Program-made: the position numbers and the translations under genes
NCBI GenBank assembly: GCA_963757805.1
Contig: CAVWSM010000021.1
Coordinates: forward strand, 62,001 to 126,000
DNA: 64,000 bases
DNA from: CAVWSM01 sp963757805
GTDB taxonomy: Bacteria > Actinomycetota > Actinomycetes > Jiangellales > Jiangellaceae
Reading direction: 5' to 3'
The notes under the pieces: generated by a model
The model's input: the letters and a program-made list of their open reading frames with translations, nothing else
Told to the model about the DNA's origin: nothing
The model's database searches: none
Shown here: in pieces, positions 42,895 through 54,994 of the stretch
How positions within the stretch are numbered: the stretch's first letter is position 1
Layout: the number at the start of each line of letters is the position of its first letter

Positions 42895-43767
42895 GTGAGC
42901 GTCGTGACCGAGGGACAGTTGCGTATTGGCGAGCTGAGCAGGCGCGTCGGCGTCAGCCCTGAGCTGTTGCGCGCCTGGGAGCTTCGCTACGGACTGCTGC
43001 AGCCGACTCGGTCGCCCGGGGGGTTTCGGCTCTACTCGGAGGCCGACGAGGCCCGGGTGCGCCGGATGCGCGCCCACCAGGGCGACGGGCTGTCGGCCGC
43101 CGAAGCGGCACGGCTCGCGGTCGACGAGTCGTACGACCGGCCCCCCGGAGCCGCAGTCGCGGCAAGGCCCGACACCGGCCCGCTGTGGGACGGGCTGGAG
43201 CGGTTCGACGAGCCGGCTGCACAGGCGGCCTTCGACCAGGCGCTCGCGACGCTCAGCCTCGACGCGGTCTTGCGCGACGTGCTCATGCCCTACCTGCACG
43301 ACTTGGGCGAGCGCTGGGCGGGCGGTACGGCCAGCGTCGCGCAGGAGCATTTCGCGAGCAGTGTCATCCGCGGTCGGCTGCTCGGGCTGGCCCGCGGCTG
43401 GGGACAGGGAGCGGGACCGGTGGCGGTGCTGGCATGCGCGCCCGGCGAGCTGCACGACCTGCCGCTCATCGCGTTCGGTCTGGCGCTGCGCGCCCGCGGC
43501 TGGCGCATCGTCTACCTCGGCCCGGACACACCCCTCGACACGCTGCAGAACACCGCTCAGGAGCTCGACCCGAGGCTCATCGTTGTGAGTGCGACGACGC
43601 GGCGGCTGCTGACCCGGGTCAAGGACGCGCTGGTGGCTGTCGCGAGGACCTCGCCGCTCGCCTTGGCCGGAGCGGGTGCGACTGCGGAGCTGGCGGACTC
43701 GGTCGGCGCCACCCTGCTCTCCAGGGATCCGGTCACCGAGGCGGAACGGGTCGCCGCCCAGCGGTAG
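42895..43767 (+). CDS. MerR-family regulator with cobalamin-binding domain (CarH/LitR-like)
   Basis: 290 residues (GTG 42895; GTG 42904 also possible). N-terminal MerR helix-turn-helix: LRIGELSRRVGVSPELLRAWELRYGLL and PGGFRLYSEADEARVRRM. Residues about 100-175 form the helical B12-binding bundle containing ERWAGGTASVAQEHFAS, which is W-x9-E-H, the signature of light-sensing CarH proteins. The Rossmann B12 domain (about 178-290) has CAPGELHDLPLIAFGLALR (E-x-H ligand motif) and a DPRLIVVSATTRRL strand. The residue after the Trp is Ala; in Thermus CarH it is His132, which forms the post-photolysis bis-His adduct. Probably an AdoCbl-dependent repressor of the flanking genes. Confidence 0.85.
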   Translation: MSVVTEGQLRIGELSRRVGVSPELLRAWELRYGLLQPTRSPGGFRLYSEADEARVRRMRAHQGDGLSAAEAARLAVDESYDRPPGAAVAARPDTGPLWDGLERFDEPAAQAAFDQALATLSLDAVLRDVLMPYLHDLGERWAGGTASVAQEHFASSVIRGRLLGLARGWGQGAGPVAVLACAPGELHDLPLIAFGLALRARGWRIVYLGPDTPLDTLQNTAQELDPRLIVVSATTRRLLTRVKDALVAVARTSPLALAGAGATAELADSVGATLLSRDPVTEAERVAAQR

Positions 43768-43770
43768 TGC

Positions 43771-44733
43771 TCAGCCGCGACGGAGCGGCTGGTCCGCGCC
43801 TCCGACGGCGGCGGCAAGGAGCTCAGCCGCGTGCCTGGGCGGGGAGGACGCTCCTGCCACGAACTCGGCAACCTCGGCGACGACGCCTGGGTCGCGGACG
43901 ATCCGGTTGTGCCCGAGGCCCTTGGTCGACACGAGGGTGGCTTCCGGCCAAGCCTCGACGAGCTCGTGTGCGTCGGACCAGCGGGTGTCGGGATCGTCCT
44001 CGTCGTGGAGCACGAGCATCGGCGGAAGGTCGTCCAACGCGGCCAGGTGCGCCAGGTCGAACTCGCCCACTCGTACGCCGATGCGTGCCTCGAACGTGGA
44101 GACCATCGCGCGCTGCGTGCGAGAACCGCCGCCGAGCGCACGCACAAACGGTCGGAGGTAGGGCTGCACGCGCACCATCGGAGCGATGAGGACGAGCCGC
44201 TCGGGTCGCAGCCCGTGGTGCTGCATCGCCCAGCCAGTGGCCATCCCGCCGAGTGAGTGTGCGACGACGGCCGCGGGTTGCCCGAATCGTGCGGCGACGG
44301 CGCCCAGTGCTTCGGCAAACTCGATGGCGGTGGAGCCGCGCGGTCCCGAGGGGCCCGGGCCAGAGGAGCCGTGGCTCAAGGCGTCGTACGCGACGACGCG
44401 CACCCCACCCGCGACCAGCGGATCCACGAGCAACCCGAGCTGCGACCCGGTGCCACCCCATCCGTGCACGAGGTAGGCGACAGGACCATCGGGGTCGCCC
44501 CAGACGCGTCCCGTGACCCGGCCGCCGAGCACTTCGAGCTCGAACGGCTCCCCGGCTGTGGTCGGCGTCGGCTGTGGTCGGCGCGACTGTGGCGGGATGG
44601 TGAACCACAGCTTTGCTGCCCACCGACCCGACAGCGCGGGTGCCACGTTCTCGAGCACGCCGAAGCTGGCGCGCAAGGCGGCGAGGCGAGCCCGTCGTGC
44701 TGACCGAACGATCGTGCTATTTCTATGAGCCAC
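43771..44733 (-). CDS. Alpha/beta hydrolase
   Basis: 320 residues, GTG start supported by GAAGGAG 5 bases upstream. VAYLVHGWGGTGSQLGLL (oxyanion region), VVAHSLGGMATGWAM (nucleophile Ser in G/A-x-S-x-G), LVLHDEDDPDTRW (acid) and TKGLGHNRIVRDP (catalytic His) complete the triad. VVAYDALSHGSSGPG is a typical lid-preceding segment. Substrate unknown. It follows the TetR gene by 32 bases and carries a copy of the putative TetR operator inside its first codons. Confidence 0.88.
   Translation of the reverse strand: MAHRNSTIVRSARRARLAALRASFGVLENVAPALSGRWAAKLWFTIPPQSRRPQPTPTTAGEPFELEVLGGRVTGRVWGDPDGPVAYLVHGWGGTGSQLGLLVDPLVAGGVRVVAYDALSHGSSGPGPSGPRGSTAIEFAEALGAVAARFGQPAAVVAHSLGGMATGWAMQHHGLRPERLVLIAPMVRVQPYLRPFVRALGGGSRTQRAMVSTFEARIGVRVGEFDLAHLAALDDLPPMLVLHDEDDPDTRWSDAHELVEAWPEATLVSTKGLGHNRIVRDPGVVAEVAEFVAGASSPPRHAAELLAAAVGGADQPLRRG
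44705..44719. promoter_or_regulatory. Second copy of a probable TetR operator, inside the hydrolase 5' end
   Basis: CGAACGATCGTGCTA (44705-44719) is the exact 15-base reverse complement of TAGCACGATCGTTCG at 45380-45394 upstream of the TetR gene. The shared centre ACGATCGT is a palindrome. An internal site could act as a roadblock on the shared transcript. Confidence 0.5.
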
Positions 44734-44765
44734 GATATCTCCTTCGAGGTCTTCGGACCCTCCGC

Positions 44766-45368
44766 TCAGGCGGTGACGACCGCCTGGGTCGCACGCGCGG
44801 AGTCCATGAGGCGCTGCATAGCGATGGCCGCGCGGTCGCGGGCTCGCTTGTCACTGAGCAGGCGGTGTGAATGGTGGTATGCCAGGAAGATGCCCTGCAT
44901 CTCATAGGCGAACTGGTCGGCGTCGACGTCGGGCTGGAAATGCCCCTCCCTGACGCCACCGCGCACGATCTGCGCGATGCTGTCGAACCAGTCGTTCTCC
45001 CCGCGAGCCAGCTCGTCACGCACGGGACCCGGCTCGTCGTCGAGCTCGGAGGAGGCCGCGGTGAACAGGCACCCGCCGGGCTGGTCGTCCCACGCCATCC
45101 AGCGGCGGAACAGCTCCTCCAGTCGCGGCTCGCCGCGGGGCGCCTTCAGTGTGGGACGCATCACCTGATCGACGAGGTCGTCTCGCGCCTTGCCGAGCAC
45201 GGCGAGCTGCAGCGCTTCCTTGGATCGGAAGTGTGCGAACAGCCCGCTCTTGGACAACCCCGTGGCAGTTGCCAGCGATCCGATCGTGAGTCCGCGGAGC
45301 CCGCCCTTGGCGGCGGCGTCGGTGGCCGCCTCGAGGATTGCCATGCGAGTCTCGTCGCCCTTGCTCAT
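44766..45368 (-). CDS. TetR-family transcriptional regulator
   Basis: 200 residues. N-terminal helix-turn-helix: RMAILEAATDAAAKGGLRGLTIGSLATATGLSKSGLFAHFRSKEALQLAVL. The C-terminal domain contains RWMAWDDQPGGCLFTAASSELDDEPG and FAYEMQGIFLAYHHSHRLL, matching the TetR_C family with the conserved GGCLF motif. Ligand unknown. Likely represses itself and the adjacent hydrolase through the matching 15-base sites. Confidence 0.88.
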   Translation of the reverse strand: MSKGDETRMAILEAATDAAAKGGLRGLTIGSLATATGLSKSGLFAHFRSKEALQLAVLGKARDDLVDQVMRPTLKAPRGEPRLEELFRRWMAWDDQPGGCLFTAASSELDDEPGPVRDELARGENDWFDSIAQIVRGGVREGHFQPDVDADQFAYEMQGIFLAYHHSHRLLSDKRARDRAAIAMQRLMDSARATQAVVTA

Positions 45369-45379
45369 GGTCTCAGTAT

Positions 45380-45394
45380 TAGCACGATCGTTCG
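45380..45394. promoter_or_regulatory. Probable TetR operator upstream of the regulator gene
   Basis: TAGCACGATCGTTCG lies 12 bases before the TetR ATG (minus strand) and is repeated exactly, inverted, at 44705-44719. Same-site recurrence within one two-gene operon makes autorepression likely. Confidence 0.55.
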
Positions 45395-45421
45395 TCTCGC
45401 GCCATAGGGAATGTGCGAGAC

Positions 45422-46619
45422 CTAGGCGAGCGAGCGGTACCGGCCGCGTCGGCGGCGCCGGGACAGCGCGCCGGTGGCGAGACCAAGCAGCGCCATGACG
45501 AAGATCGCCCCGGCGGCTCCGACCCACCAAGCCCATCGCGGCAGGTCGTCGACAGCCTGCCCGAGCGAACCGAGCCGCGCAGCCGCGACCGGGGCATCGT
45601 TGTCGCCGGCCGCGGCTGCTGCGGACGGCGCGGGGCTGGCCAGCGCCGCCTCACGCGCCGCGACGTCCTCAGGTGTCACGAGCGAGCCCACAGCGGCGCC
45701 GGTGCTTGAGCTGGCGAAACCCCAGTCCAGCAGCGTCGCTGCTGCCTGCCAGGCGCGCGTGGTCGAGTTGAGCACCGTGACGACGAGCCGATGCCCATCC
45801 CGCTCCGCCGCGCCGATGAACGTGTGCCCCGACAGGGACGTGTAACCGGTCTTGACACCCAAGGCACCGGCATAGCTGTCCAGCAGGCGGTTGTGGTTGG
45901 AGATCTGGAACGTTGCCCCGCCGGTGCCCGGAAAGGTAGCCGTCTGCGTCGCCACGTACCGGCTGAAGTCGTCCCGCTGCAGCGCCGCCCGGGCGATCAG
46001 CGCAAGGTCGTACGCGCTGGTCAGCTGGCCGTCGGCGTCGAGGCCACTGGTGTTGACCGCGTTCGTGTCATACCGCGCCGAGTCGCCGGGCCTCCTCGTT
46101 CATGAGGCCCACAGTGACGTCCTGACCGCCCGTCGCCTGGCCGAGCGCATGCGCGGCGTCGTTGCCGGAGGAGAGCAGCAGCCCGAGCATCAGCTGGTCG
46201 ACCGTGTAGGTGCCGCCATTGACGATGCCGACCTTGCTGCCCTCGAGCGACGCGTCCGCGGCAGTGGCGACGTACGGCGTGGCCGGGTCGAGCCGGTTCA
46301 ACGCGACCAATGCGGTGAGCACCTTGAGCGTGCTGGCCGGCCGAAGCCGTCGGTGCGGCGCCTGGGCGGCGAGCACTTCGCCCGTGTCGAGATCGGCCAC
46401 CAGCCAAGCCTCGGCCGCCACCGTCGGCAGCGGAGGCACGCCAGGCTGGGTCGGGGCTGCCAGTCCGTCGGAGGCAAGCAAATGCCCGCCGAACGGCTCC
46501 GGCGGTGTCGTAGCCGCGGCTGCTGGAGCGCCGGTTGGCGCTGCCGGCGTCGCGGCAGCGGGCAGGGCCGCACAGACGAGTACGACGAGGCTGAGGGCTG
46601 GCAATAGGAGACGACGCAT
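45422..46619 (-). CDS. dacA: D-alanyl-D-alanine carboxypeptidase (DacA/PBP5 type) with likely artefactual frameshift
   Basis: ATG 46619. Signal peptide (MRRLLLPALSLVVLVCAALP), then the three active-site motifs of class C low-molecular-weight penicillin-binding proteins: RPASTLKVLTALVAL (SxxK), LLSSGNDAAHALGQ (SxN) and LGVKTGYTSLSGHTF (KTG). A C-terminal membrane helix (WWVGAAGAIFVMALLGLATGAL) with a basic end anchors it. The frame stops at 46068 unless one base is removed near 46076, which gives RRLGAYDTNAVNTSGLDADGQ. Repaired length about 398 residues. Trims peptidoglycan pentapeptides outside the membrane. Confidence 0.9.
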
Positions 46620-46673
46620 GGCGCTGACAGGTTAACTGCGGTCGCCAAATCTGCGATCACTAGGCTCCGGGCT

Positions 46674-47613
46674 GTGACCCTTGTCCCGAGTCTTGCGGAC
46701 GTCCATGCCGCTGCTGTCCGCCTCGAGACCGCGATCCGGCGCACTCCGGTGCTCGAGCTGCACGGTGAAGAGCTGGGTGTGCCCGCGCGGGTCTACCTGA
46801 AGCTGGAGCAGACCCAGCACACCGGATCGTTCAAGGTGCGGGGCGCGCTCAACGCGCTGCTCACCCGCGAGATCCCCGCAGACGGCGTCGTGGCCGCATC
46901 GGGCGGCAACCACGGCGCGGCAGTCGCCTGGGCCGCGGCGCGGGTCGGCGTGCCGGCAACCGTGTTCGTCCCAGCCACATCGCCGGCGCTCAAGGCCGAC
47001 CGCGTCGCGTCGTACGGGGCGGAGGTCCGAATCGTCGACGGTTACTACCCCGATGCGGCGCGCGCCGCGGCGGAGTTTGCCGTCGAGCACGACGTGACGA
47101 GCGTGCATGCCTACGACGAGCCGGCCGTGGTCAGCGGCCAGGGGACCGTCGGGCTCGAGATCCGCGACCAGGTGCCCGATGCCACAGCGGTGCTGGTGAC
47201 CGTCGGCGGTGGCGGGCTCGTGGCCGGAATCACGATCGCGAGCTCTGGTCGGGCCTGCGGTGGTCCCGGTGGAGCCCGTGTCATGCCCGACGTTGCACGC
47301 CGCGCTGGCCGCCGGCGGGCCGGTGCCGGTCGAGGTCGGTGGGGTTGCCGCCGACAGCACTGGCGCGGGCATTGCGGGCGAGATCGCGTACGAGGTGGTC
47401 CGGCAGGCCGGGCAGTCCGTACGCCAGGTCGACGACGACGCCATCGTCGCGGCTCAACAGTTCCTGTGGGAGCAGCTCCGCATCGTCGCCGAGCCGGGCG
47501 GGGCGGTTGCGTTGGCCGGGCTCATGACCGGTGCCTACCAGCCGCACCACGGCGACACGATCGTGGTGCTGGTCTGCGGCGCCAACACCTCGGGGCCTCC
47601 CTCCTCCGCTTGA
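46674..47613 (+). CDS. PLP-dependent threonine/serine dehydratase-like enzyme with likely artefactual frameshift
   Basis: GTG 46674. Fold type II PLP enzyme: RRTPVLELHGEELGVPARVYLKLEQTQHTGSFKVRGA (Lys Schiff base in SFKVRGA), VVAASGGNHGAAVAWAAARVGV (phosphate/Asn loop) and VLVTVGGGGLVAGI (glycine loop). The frame breaks near 47241: removing one A gives ITIAALVGPAVVPVEPVSCPTLHAALAAG and continues to EPGGAVALAGL and VVLVCGANTS. Repaired length about 312 residues, so it is the short catabolic form without an ACT regulatory domain. Serine versus threonine preference is not decidable here. Confidence 0.87.
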
Positions 47614-47663
47614 TCACGAAGACTTCTCCACCGAAAACGCACTTAGAAGAACTCTTCGCGATC
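47612..47663. terminator. A/T-richer hairpin after the dehydratase gene
   Basis: GATCACGAAGACTTCT (47612-47627) pairs imperfectly with AGAAGAACTCTTCGCGATC (47645-47663). It starts at the stop codon and occupies the convergent gap to the GNAT gene; its base composition stands out from the surroundings. Confidence 0.5.
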
Positions 47664-47685
47664 ACCGTCGAGTCTCCCTCCGAAG

Positions 47686-48204
47686 TCAGCGCAGCCGCTT
47701 GGCCTGCAGGCTCACGAGAGTGCCGTACGGCGTCTCGCGCTGGCCAACCTCGACGAAGCCCAGCCGTACGTGGAATGCGAGCGAACCCTCGTTGCGTGGC
47801 CGCAGATTGACCTCGAGGGTGAACCACTCGGCGTCTGCCAACCGCTCGACCTCGGCATAGAGCGCGCGACCGATGCCAAGGCCGCGAAACGCGTCGTCGA
47901 CTGCCACGCGATCGAGGTAGATGAAGCTGTCGTACCGCTTGGCGAACCACAGGTAGTTGGTTGAGTCGTAGGACGTCCCGGGTGCCAGCGCCAGGCAGAA
48001 CCCGGCCATCACGCCATCCACCTCGGCTACGAGCGCCACGCTCGACTCAGCCGCGATCGCCGCCAGCCGTTCCAGGCTCGCTTCGCCAACGGCCGGCACG
48101 TTGGCCTCGTTGAGCGCGTGCGCAGCCGGCAGGTCTGCACTAGCCAGCGGGCGGATCCGTACGCTCGGCACCTCCGCATCAAGTTCCCACCGCTGACAGA
48201 TCAT
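47686..48204 (-). CDS. GNAT-family N-acetyltransferase
   Basis: 172 residues from ATG 48204 (start uncertain; the domain begins at VRIRPLASADLPAAHALNEANVP). Acetyl-CoA binding loop AVDDAFRGLGIGRALYAEVERLA (R-x-x-G-x-G), preceded by FIYLDRVAV, and FHVRLGFVEVGQ at the end. The middle segment LALAPGTSYDSTNYLWFAKRYDSF is characteristic of one actinobacterial GNAT subfamily. Acceptor unknown. Confidence 0.8.
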   Translation of the reverse strand: MICQRWELDAEVPSVRIRPLASADLPAAHALNEANVPAVGEASLERLAAIAAESSVALVAEVDGVMAGFCLALAPGTSYDSTNYLWFAKRYDSFIYLDRVAVDDAFRGLGIGRALYAEVERLADAEWFTLEVNLRPRNEGSLAFHVRLGFVEVGQRETPYGTLVSLQAKRLR

Positions 48205-48271
48205 CGCGCTGGTTTGATCAGTTCCGCGCGGATCGACCATCATCTTTGCCATGACAACCTGGAGGGGCTCG

Positions 48272-48975
48272 TCAGACGCGCCGGAACACCAGAGCCTGCT
48301 TGACTTCCTGGATCGCCTTGGTGATCTGGATGCCCCGGGGACAAGCCTCGGTGCAGTTGAAGGTCGTGCGGCAGCGCCAGACGCCTTCCTTGTCGTTGAG
48401 GATCTCCAGCCGCTGCTCGGTGCCCTCGTCGCGGCTGTCGAAGATGAACCGATGCGCGCCGACGATGGCCTGCGGCCCGAAGTACTGGCTGTCGGTCCAG
48501 AACACCGGGCACGAGGTCGTGCAGGCGGCGCAGAGGATGCACTTCGTGGTGTCGTCGAACCGCTCGCGGTCGGCCGGGGACTGCAGCCGCTCACGAGTCG
48601 GCTCGTTGCCGGTCGTGACGAGGAACGGCATCACCGAGCGGTACGCCGCGAAGAACGGCTCCATGTCGACGACGAGGTCCTTGAGCACCGGGAGGCCCTG
48701 GATCGGCTCGACCGAAATGGGTCGAGATGGGTTCAGATCCTTGACGAGCGTCTTGCACGCCAAGCGGTTTCGTCCGTTGATGCGCATCGCATCCGAGCCA
48801 CAGATGCCGTGGGCACACGACCGGCGGAAGGTCAGCGAGCCGTCGAGGTCCCACTTCACCTTGTGCAGCGCATCCAGCAGCCGGTCGGTCGGCTCGCCGG
48901 AGACCGTGTAGGTCTCCCAGTGCGGCTCATCGTCCTGCTCCGGGTTGTAGCGCCGGATCTTCAGGGTGATGTCCA

Positions 48976-48976
<1 letters not shown>
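48272..48976 (-). CDS. sdhB: Succinate dehydrogenase iron-sulfur subunit
   Basis: 234 residues. [2Fe-2S] ligands in FRRSCAHGICGSDAMRING and RLACKTL; [4Fe-4S] and [3Fe-4S] ligands in TTKCILCAACTTSCPVFW and NCTEACPRGIQITKAI. Passes electrons from SdhA flavin to the quinone site in SdhCD. ATG overlaps the sdhA stop by one base (TGATG). Last gene of sdhCDAB. Confidence 0.96.
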
Positions 48977-50718
<1,742 letters not shown>

Positions 50719-50731
50719 TGGGAGTGCGCTC

Positions 50732-51184
50732 CTAGCGGTTGACGCAGACATCGAGCGTCGACGCGGGGTCGACGCACGGGTCGAACGTGAAGATGACGAG
50801 CGTGCCGAGCGTGATGATGATCACAGTCGCGAGATACAACAGCGTCTTGAGCCAGGCGCGGGTGGCGTTGCGGGTGGCGTAGTCGTTGATGATCGTGCGC
50901 ATGCCGTTGGCGCCGTGCAGCATCGCGAGCCACAGCATCAGCAGGTCCCACACCTGCCACACGGGGTCCGCCCACTTGCCGGCCACGAAGCCGAAGTCGA
51001 CCTGGTTGATGCCGTCACCGAGCACGAGGTTGACGAACAGATGCGTGAGCACGAGCACCACGAGCACGACGCCCGAGATGCGCATGAACAGCCACGACCA
51101 CATCTCGAAGTTGGACCGGGAGCGCAGGTTGCGTGGACTGCGCGGCGATGCGATGGGAGCGGGCTGGGCGGTTGCGTGCGACAT
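50732..51184 (-). CDS. sdhD: Succinate dehydrogenase membrane anchor subunit SdhD
   Basis: 150 residues: FEMWSWLFMRISGVVLVVLVLTHLFVNLVL (first helix with haem/quinone-site residues Ser, Arg, His), WDLLMLWLAMLHGANGMRTIINDYA (second, with His and the conserved Asp-Tyr quinone-site pair) and LLYLATVIIITLGTLVIFTF (third). Second gene of sdhCDAB. Confidence 0.92.
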   Translation of the reverse strand: MSHATAQPAPIASPRSPRNLRSRSNFEMWSWLFMRISGVVLVVLVLTHLFVNLVLGDGINQVDFGFVAGKWADPVWQVWDLLMLWLAMLHGANGMRTIINDYATRNATRAWLKTLLYLATVIIITLGTLVIFTFDPCVDPASTLDVCVNR

Positions 51185-51189
51185 GCCGC

Positions 51190-51567
51190 TCAGTCCCCGA
51201 ACACGTGCGTCAGGTGCCGGATCGCGAACGGCACGAACAACAGCACCCACAGGCCGAGTACGCCGTACATCAGCTGGCGCTGCAGCCGCGCGCCTTGGCT
51301 CCAGAAGTCGAGGAGGACAATGCGCAATCCGTTGAACGCGTGGAACAGCACGGCGGCGACGAGCCCGAGCTCAGCAAGCCCCACGATCGGGTTCTTGTAG
51401 GTGCCGATCACGTCGTTGTAGGCCTCGGGAGACACCCGCACCAGCGAGGTGTCGAGCACGTGCGTGAGCAGGAACAGGAAGATGAGGACACCGGTGATCC
51501 GGTGGGCCACCCAGGACCACATACCTTCCCGGCCGCGGTAGAGCGTCCCTGCCGGTGCCTTGGGCAC
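51190..51567 (-). CDS. sdhC: Succinate dehydrogenase cytochrome b subunit SdhC
   Basis: 125 residues, GTG start behind GAAGGG. APAGTLYRGREGMWSWVAHRITGVLIFLFLLTHVLDTSLVRV is the signature actinobacterial SdhC opening (SxxHRxTG with haem His), followed by AAVLFHAFNGLRIVLLDFW and a third helix. First gene of sdhCDAB; the promoter must lie in the 51568-51655 gap. Confidence 0.93.
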   Translation of the reverse strand: MPKAPAGTLYRGREGMWSWVAHRITGVLIFLFLLTHVLDTSLVRVSPEAYNDVIGTYKNPIVGLAELGLVAAVLFHAFNGLRIVLLDFWSQGARLQRQLMYGVLGLWVLLFVPFAIRHLTHVFGD

Positions 51568-51655
51568 GCCGAACCCTTCTACGGAGCAATTTGGAACCGA
51601 CAGGATGCTATCGCCGCGCTACGTACCCGACATGATCGCGGGCACGTGAAAGATC

Positions 51656-52790
51656 TCACGCTGGGGTCGTGTGCAGAGTGCCGCGGGCCCGCAGCACCTC
51701 CCCATAGTGAGAGAGCAGCTCGTCGCCGAGGGCACGCCACGATCGCCCGAGTACGGAGATGCGGGCCGCGCCGCCGAACTGACGGCGCAGCACCGGGTCG
51801 TACGCCAGCCGAGCCACGCTGTGCCGCATGTCGGCGTCGTCGCCCGGGGCGAAGAGGAAGCCAGTGGTGCCGTTGTGGACCAGGTCGACCGGGCCGCCCG
51901 CGGCCGGCGCCACGACCGGCACACCACTGGCCAGGGCCTCCTGGACGGCCTGGCAGAACGTCTCCGACGAGCCGGGGTGGACGAAGACGTCCAGCGATGC
52001 CACGGCGCAGGCAAGCTCGGCGCCCGTTCGGAAACCCAGGAAAGCCGCACCCGGCAACGCGTGCCGCAACGCGTGCTCGGAGTTGCCGGCTCCGACCAGG
52101 ACGAGGCGGACTCCGGGCATGCCGTGCAGAGCGGCGAGGCGCTGCACCTCCTTCTCGGGTGCAAGGCGGCCGACATAGCCCACAAGCACCTCGCCGTCGG
52201 GCGCGAGTGCCGCACGCAGTTGCGGGTCACGGCGCAGCGGGCTGAATCGCTCGAGGTCGACTCCTCGGCCCCACCGGGCCAGCCGCGGAAAGCCGCGCGC
52301 GGCCAGCTCCTGGATCGTGGCCGACGACGGTGCGAGCGTGCGGTCGGCCAGCTCGTGCAGGCGCAGGAGCCACCGCCAGATGGAGTCGCCGCTGACGATG
52401 GACCAGGCGCGGTAGTGCCGGGCGAAGGCCGCCAAGTCTGTCTGGAAGACGGCCACGATCGGCAGGTCCAGCCGTTGTGCGGCGCGCGCCCCGCTCGCAC
52501 CGAGCAGCGCCGGCGACGCCAGGTGGACCAGGTCGGGGCCGAAGGAGTCAAGGATGCGCTCCACCCGGCGTGCCGTCACCGTCCCGACCCGCATCTCCGG
52601 GCATCCCGGGCACCGTGATCGCCGGGACGGAGACAACGCGGGCGCCGGCGTACGACACGGGCGCCGGGCTGGGCGCGATGACGAGCGCCTCGTGCCCGGT
52701 GGCGACCAGATGCTCCACCGCCCGGCACACCGAGTTGGTCACGCCGTTGACCCGGGGCAGGAACGACTCCGCGACGAACGCCACACGCAC
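51656..52790 (-). CDS. GT4 glycosyltransferase, MgtA-like alpha-mannosyltransferase, with likely artefactual frameshift
   Basis: GTG 52790. N-terminal domain MRVAFVAESFLPRVNGVTNSVCRAVEHL resembles mycobacterial MgtA/GDP-mannose-dependent mannosyltransferases. Removing one C near 52604 joins ITVPGMPEMRVGTVTARRVERIL. GT4 signatures follow: DLVHLASPALLGASG, GRGVDLERFSP, VGYVGRLAPEKEV (donor loop) and HPGSSETFCQAVQEALASGVPVVAP (E-x7-E motif). Repaired length about 377 residues. Likely acts in lipoglycan/glycolipid mannosylation at the cytosolic membrane face; acceptor inferred from family only. Confidence 0.82.
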
Positions 52791-52981
52791 GGCTCGACGG
52801 TCGGGTCACGGGATGAGCAGGTGCCCTAGTCGACGTGAACGTTGCCCGCCAAGGTGATGAACGTGTCGCGGTGGCTTGTCAGGCCGGTCGCAAGGTCACG
52901 GTGGTCTCCCTGGGAAATGGTGCGCGTCATCGTAGGGCTACCGTTGCTCGACCGACGGGCAGGTCGGTTGAGGAGGGAAAC
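52791..52981. promoter_or_regulatory. Divergent intergenic region, mannosyltransferase / mutase large subunit
   Basis: 191 bases. GACCGACGGGCAGGTCGGTTG-type small dyad lies about 20 bases before the mutase ATG, next to its GAGGAGGG ribosome site. No cobalamin riboswitch-like sequence is recognisable. Confidence 0.35.
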
Positions 52982-54563
<1,582 letters not shown>

Positions 54564-54994
54564 CTGATCGCGATCCCGGGGTTCGACGTGACTTCGCGCC
54601 TTGCCGTGGCCACCGCGGCGGTCGGCACCGCGATGCGGACCCCCGAAGCGGCGGGATGCTCGCTGGGCTTCAGGCGCGCATCGGTCGGTTACGCGAGCGG
54701 CTTCCCGGTCGAGGCGGCCACCGCCTGGACGGCCACCTGGGCGGGTTCCGACGGCACGGTGGGTGCGGCCCTTCCGGGTACCACGCGGCAGACGCCGTTC
54801 AACGTGCCGGTCGCTGAGTCGCAGGCAGTCGTCTCCCGCACCCGCTGATCCTCGGCTGATTGCCAGGCCGATTTCCGAAATGTGACGAACGCCCAGGTCA
54901 CGACTCGGTATCAGGGCTGGTCTCGCGTCGTGGACTAGGCGGGTGAATGTCTACGCTTTGCCGGGTATCGATCTCTTGTACGCCTGGAGGCACC
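54564..54994. other. Intergenic region, 431 bases, possibly a small ORF
   Basis: Between the mutase and BMP lipoprotein genes. A GTG-initiated 86-codon frame (54588-54848, Ala/Thr-rich, ending AVVSRTR) is open but I recognise nothing in it and it lacks a good ribosome site. The last 100 bases contain the promoter and TGGAGG ribosome site of the lipoprotein gene. Confidence 0.35.

Noticed and set aside
52791..52981. Cobalamin riboswitch upstream of the B12-dependent mutase
   Set aside because: No B12-box-like sequence or riboswitch-scale set of helices could be seen, here or upstream of the B12 subunit gene.
54588..54848. 86-codon GTG-initiated ORF after the mutase gene
   Set aside because: No ribosome site, no recognisable domain and other frames are equally open; kept only as a note on the intergenic region.
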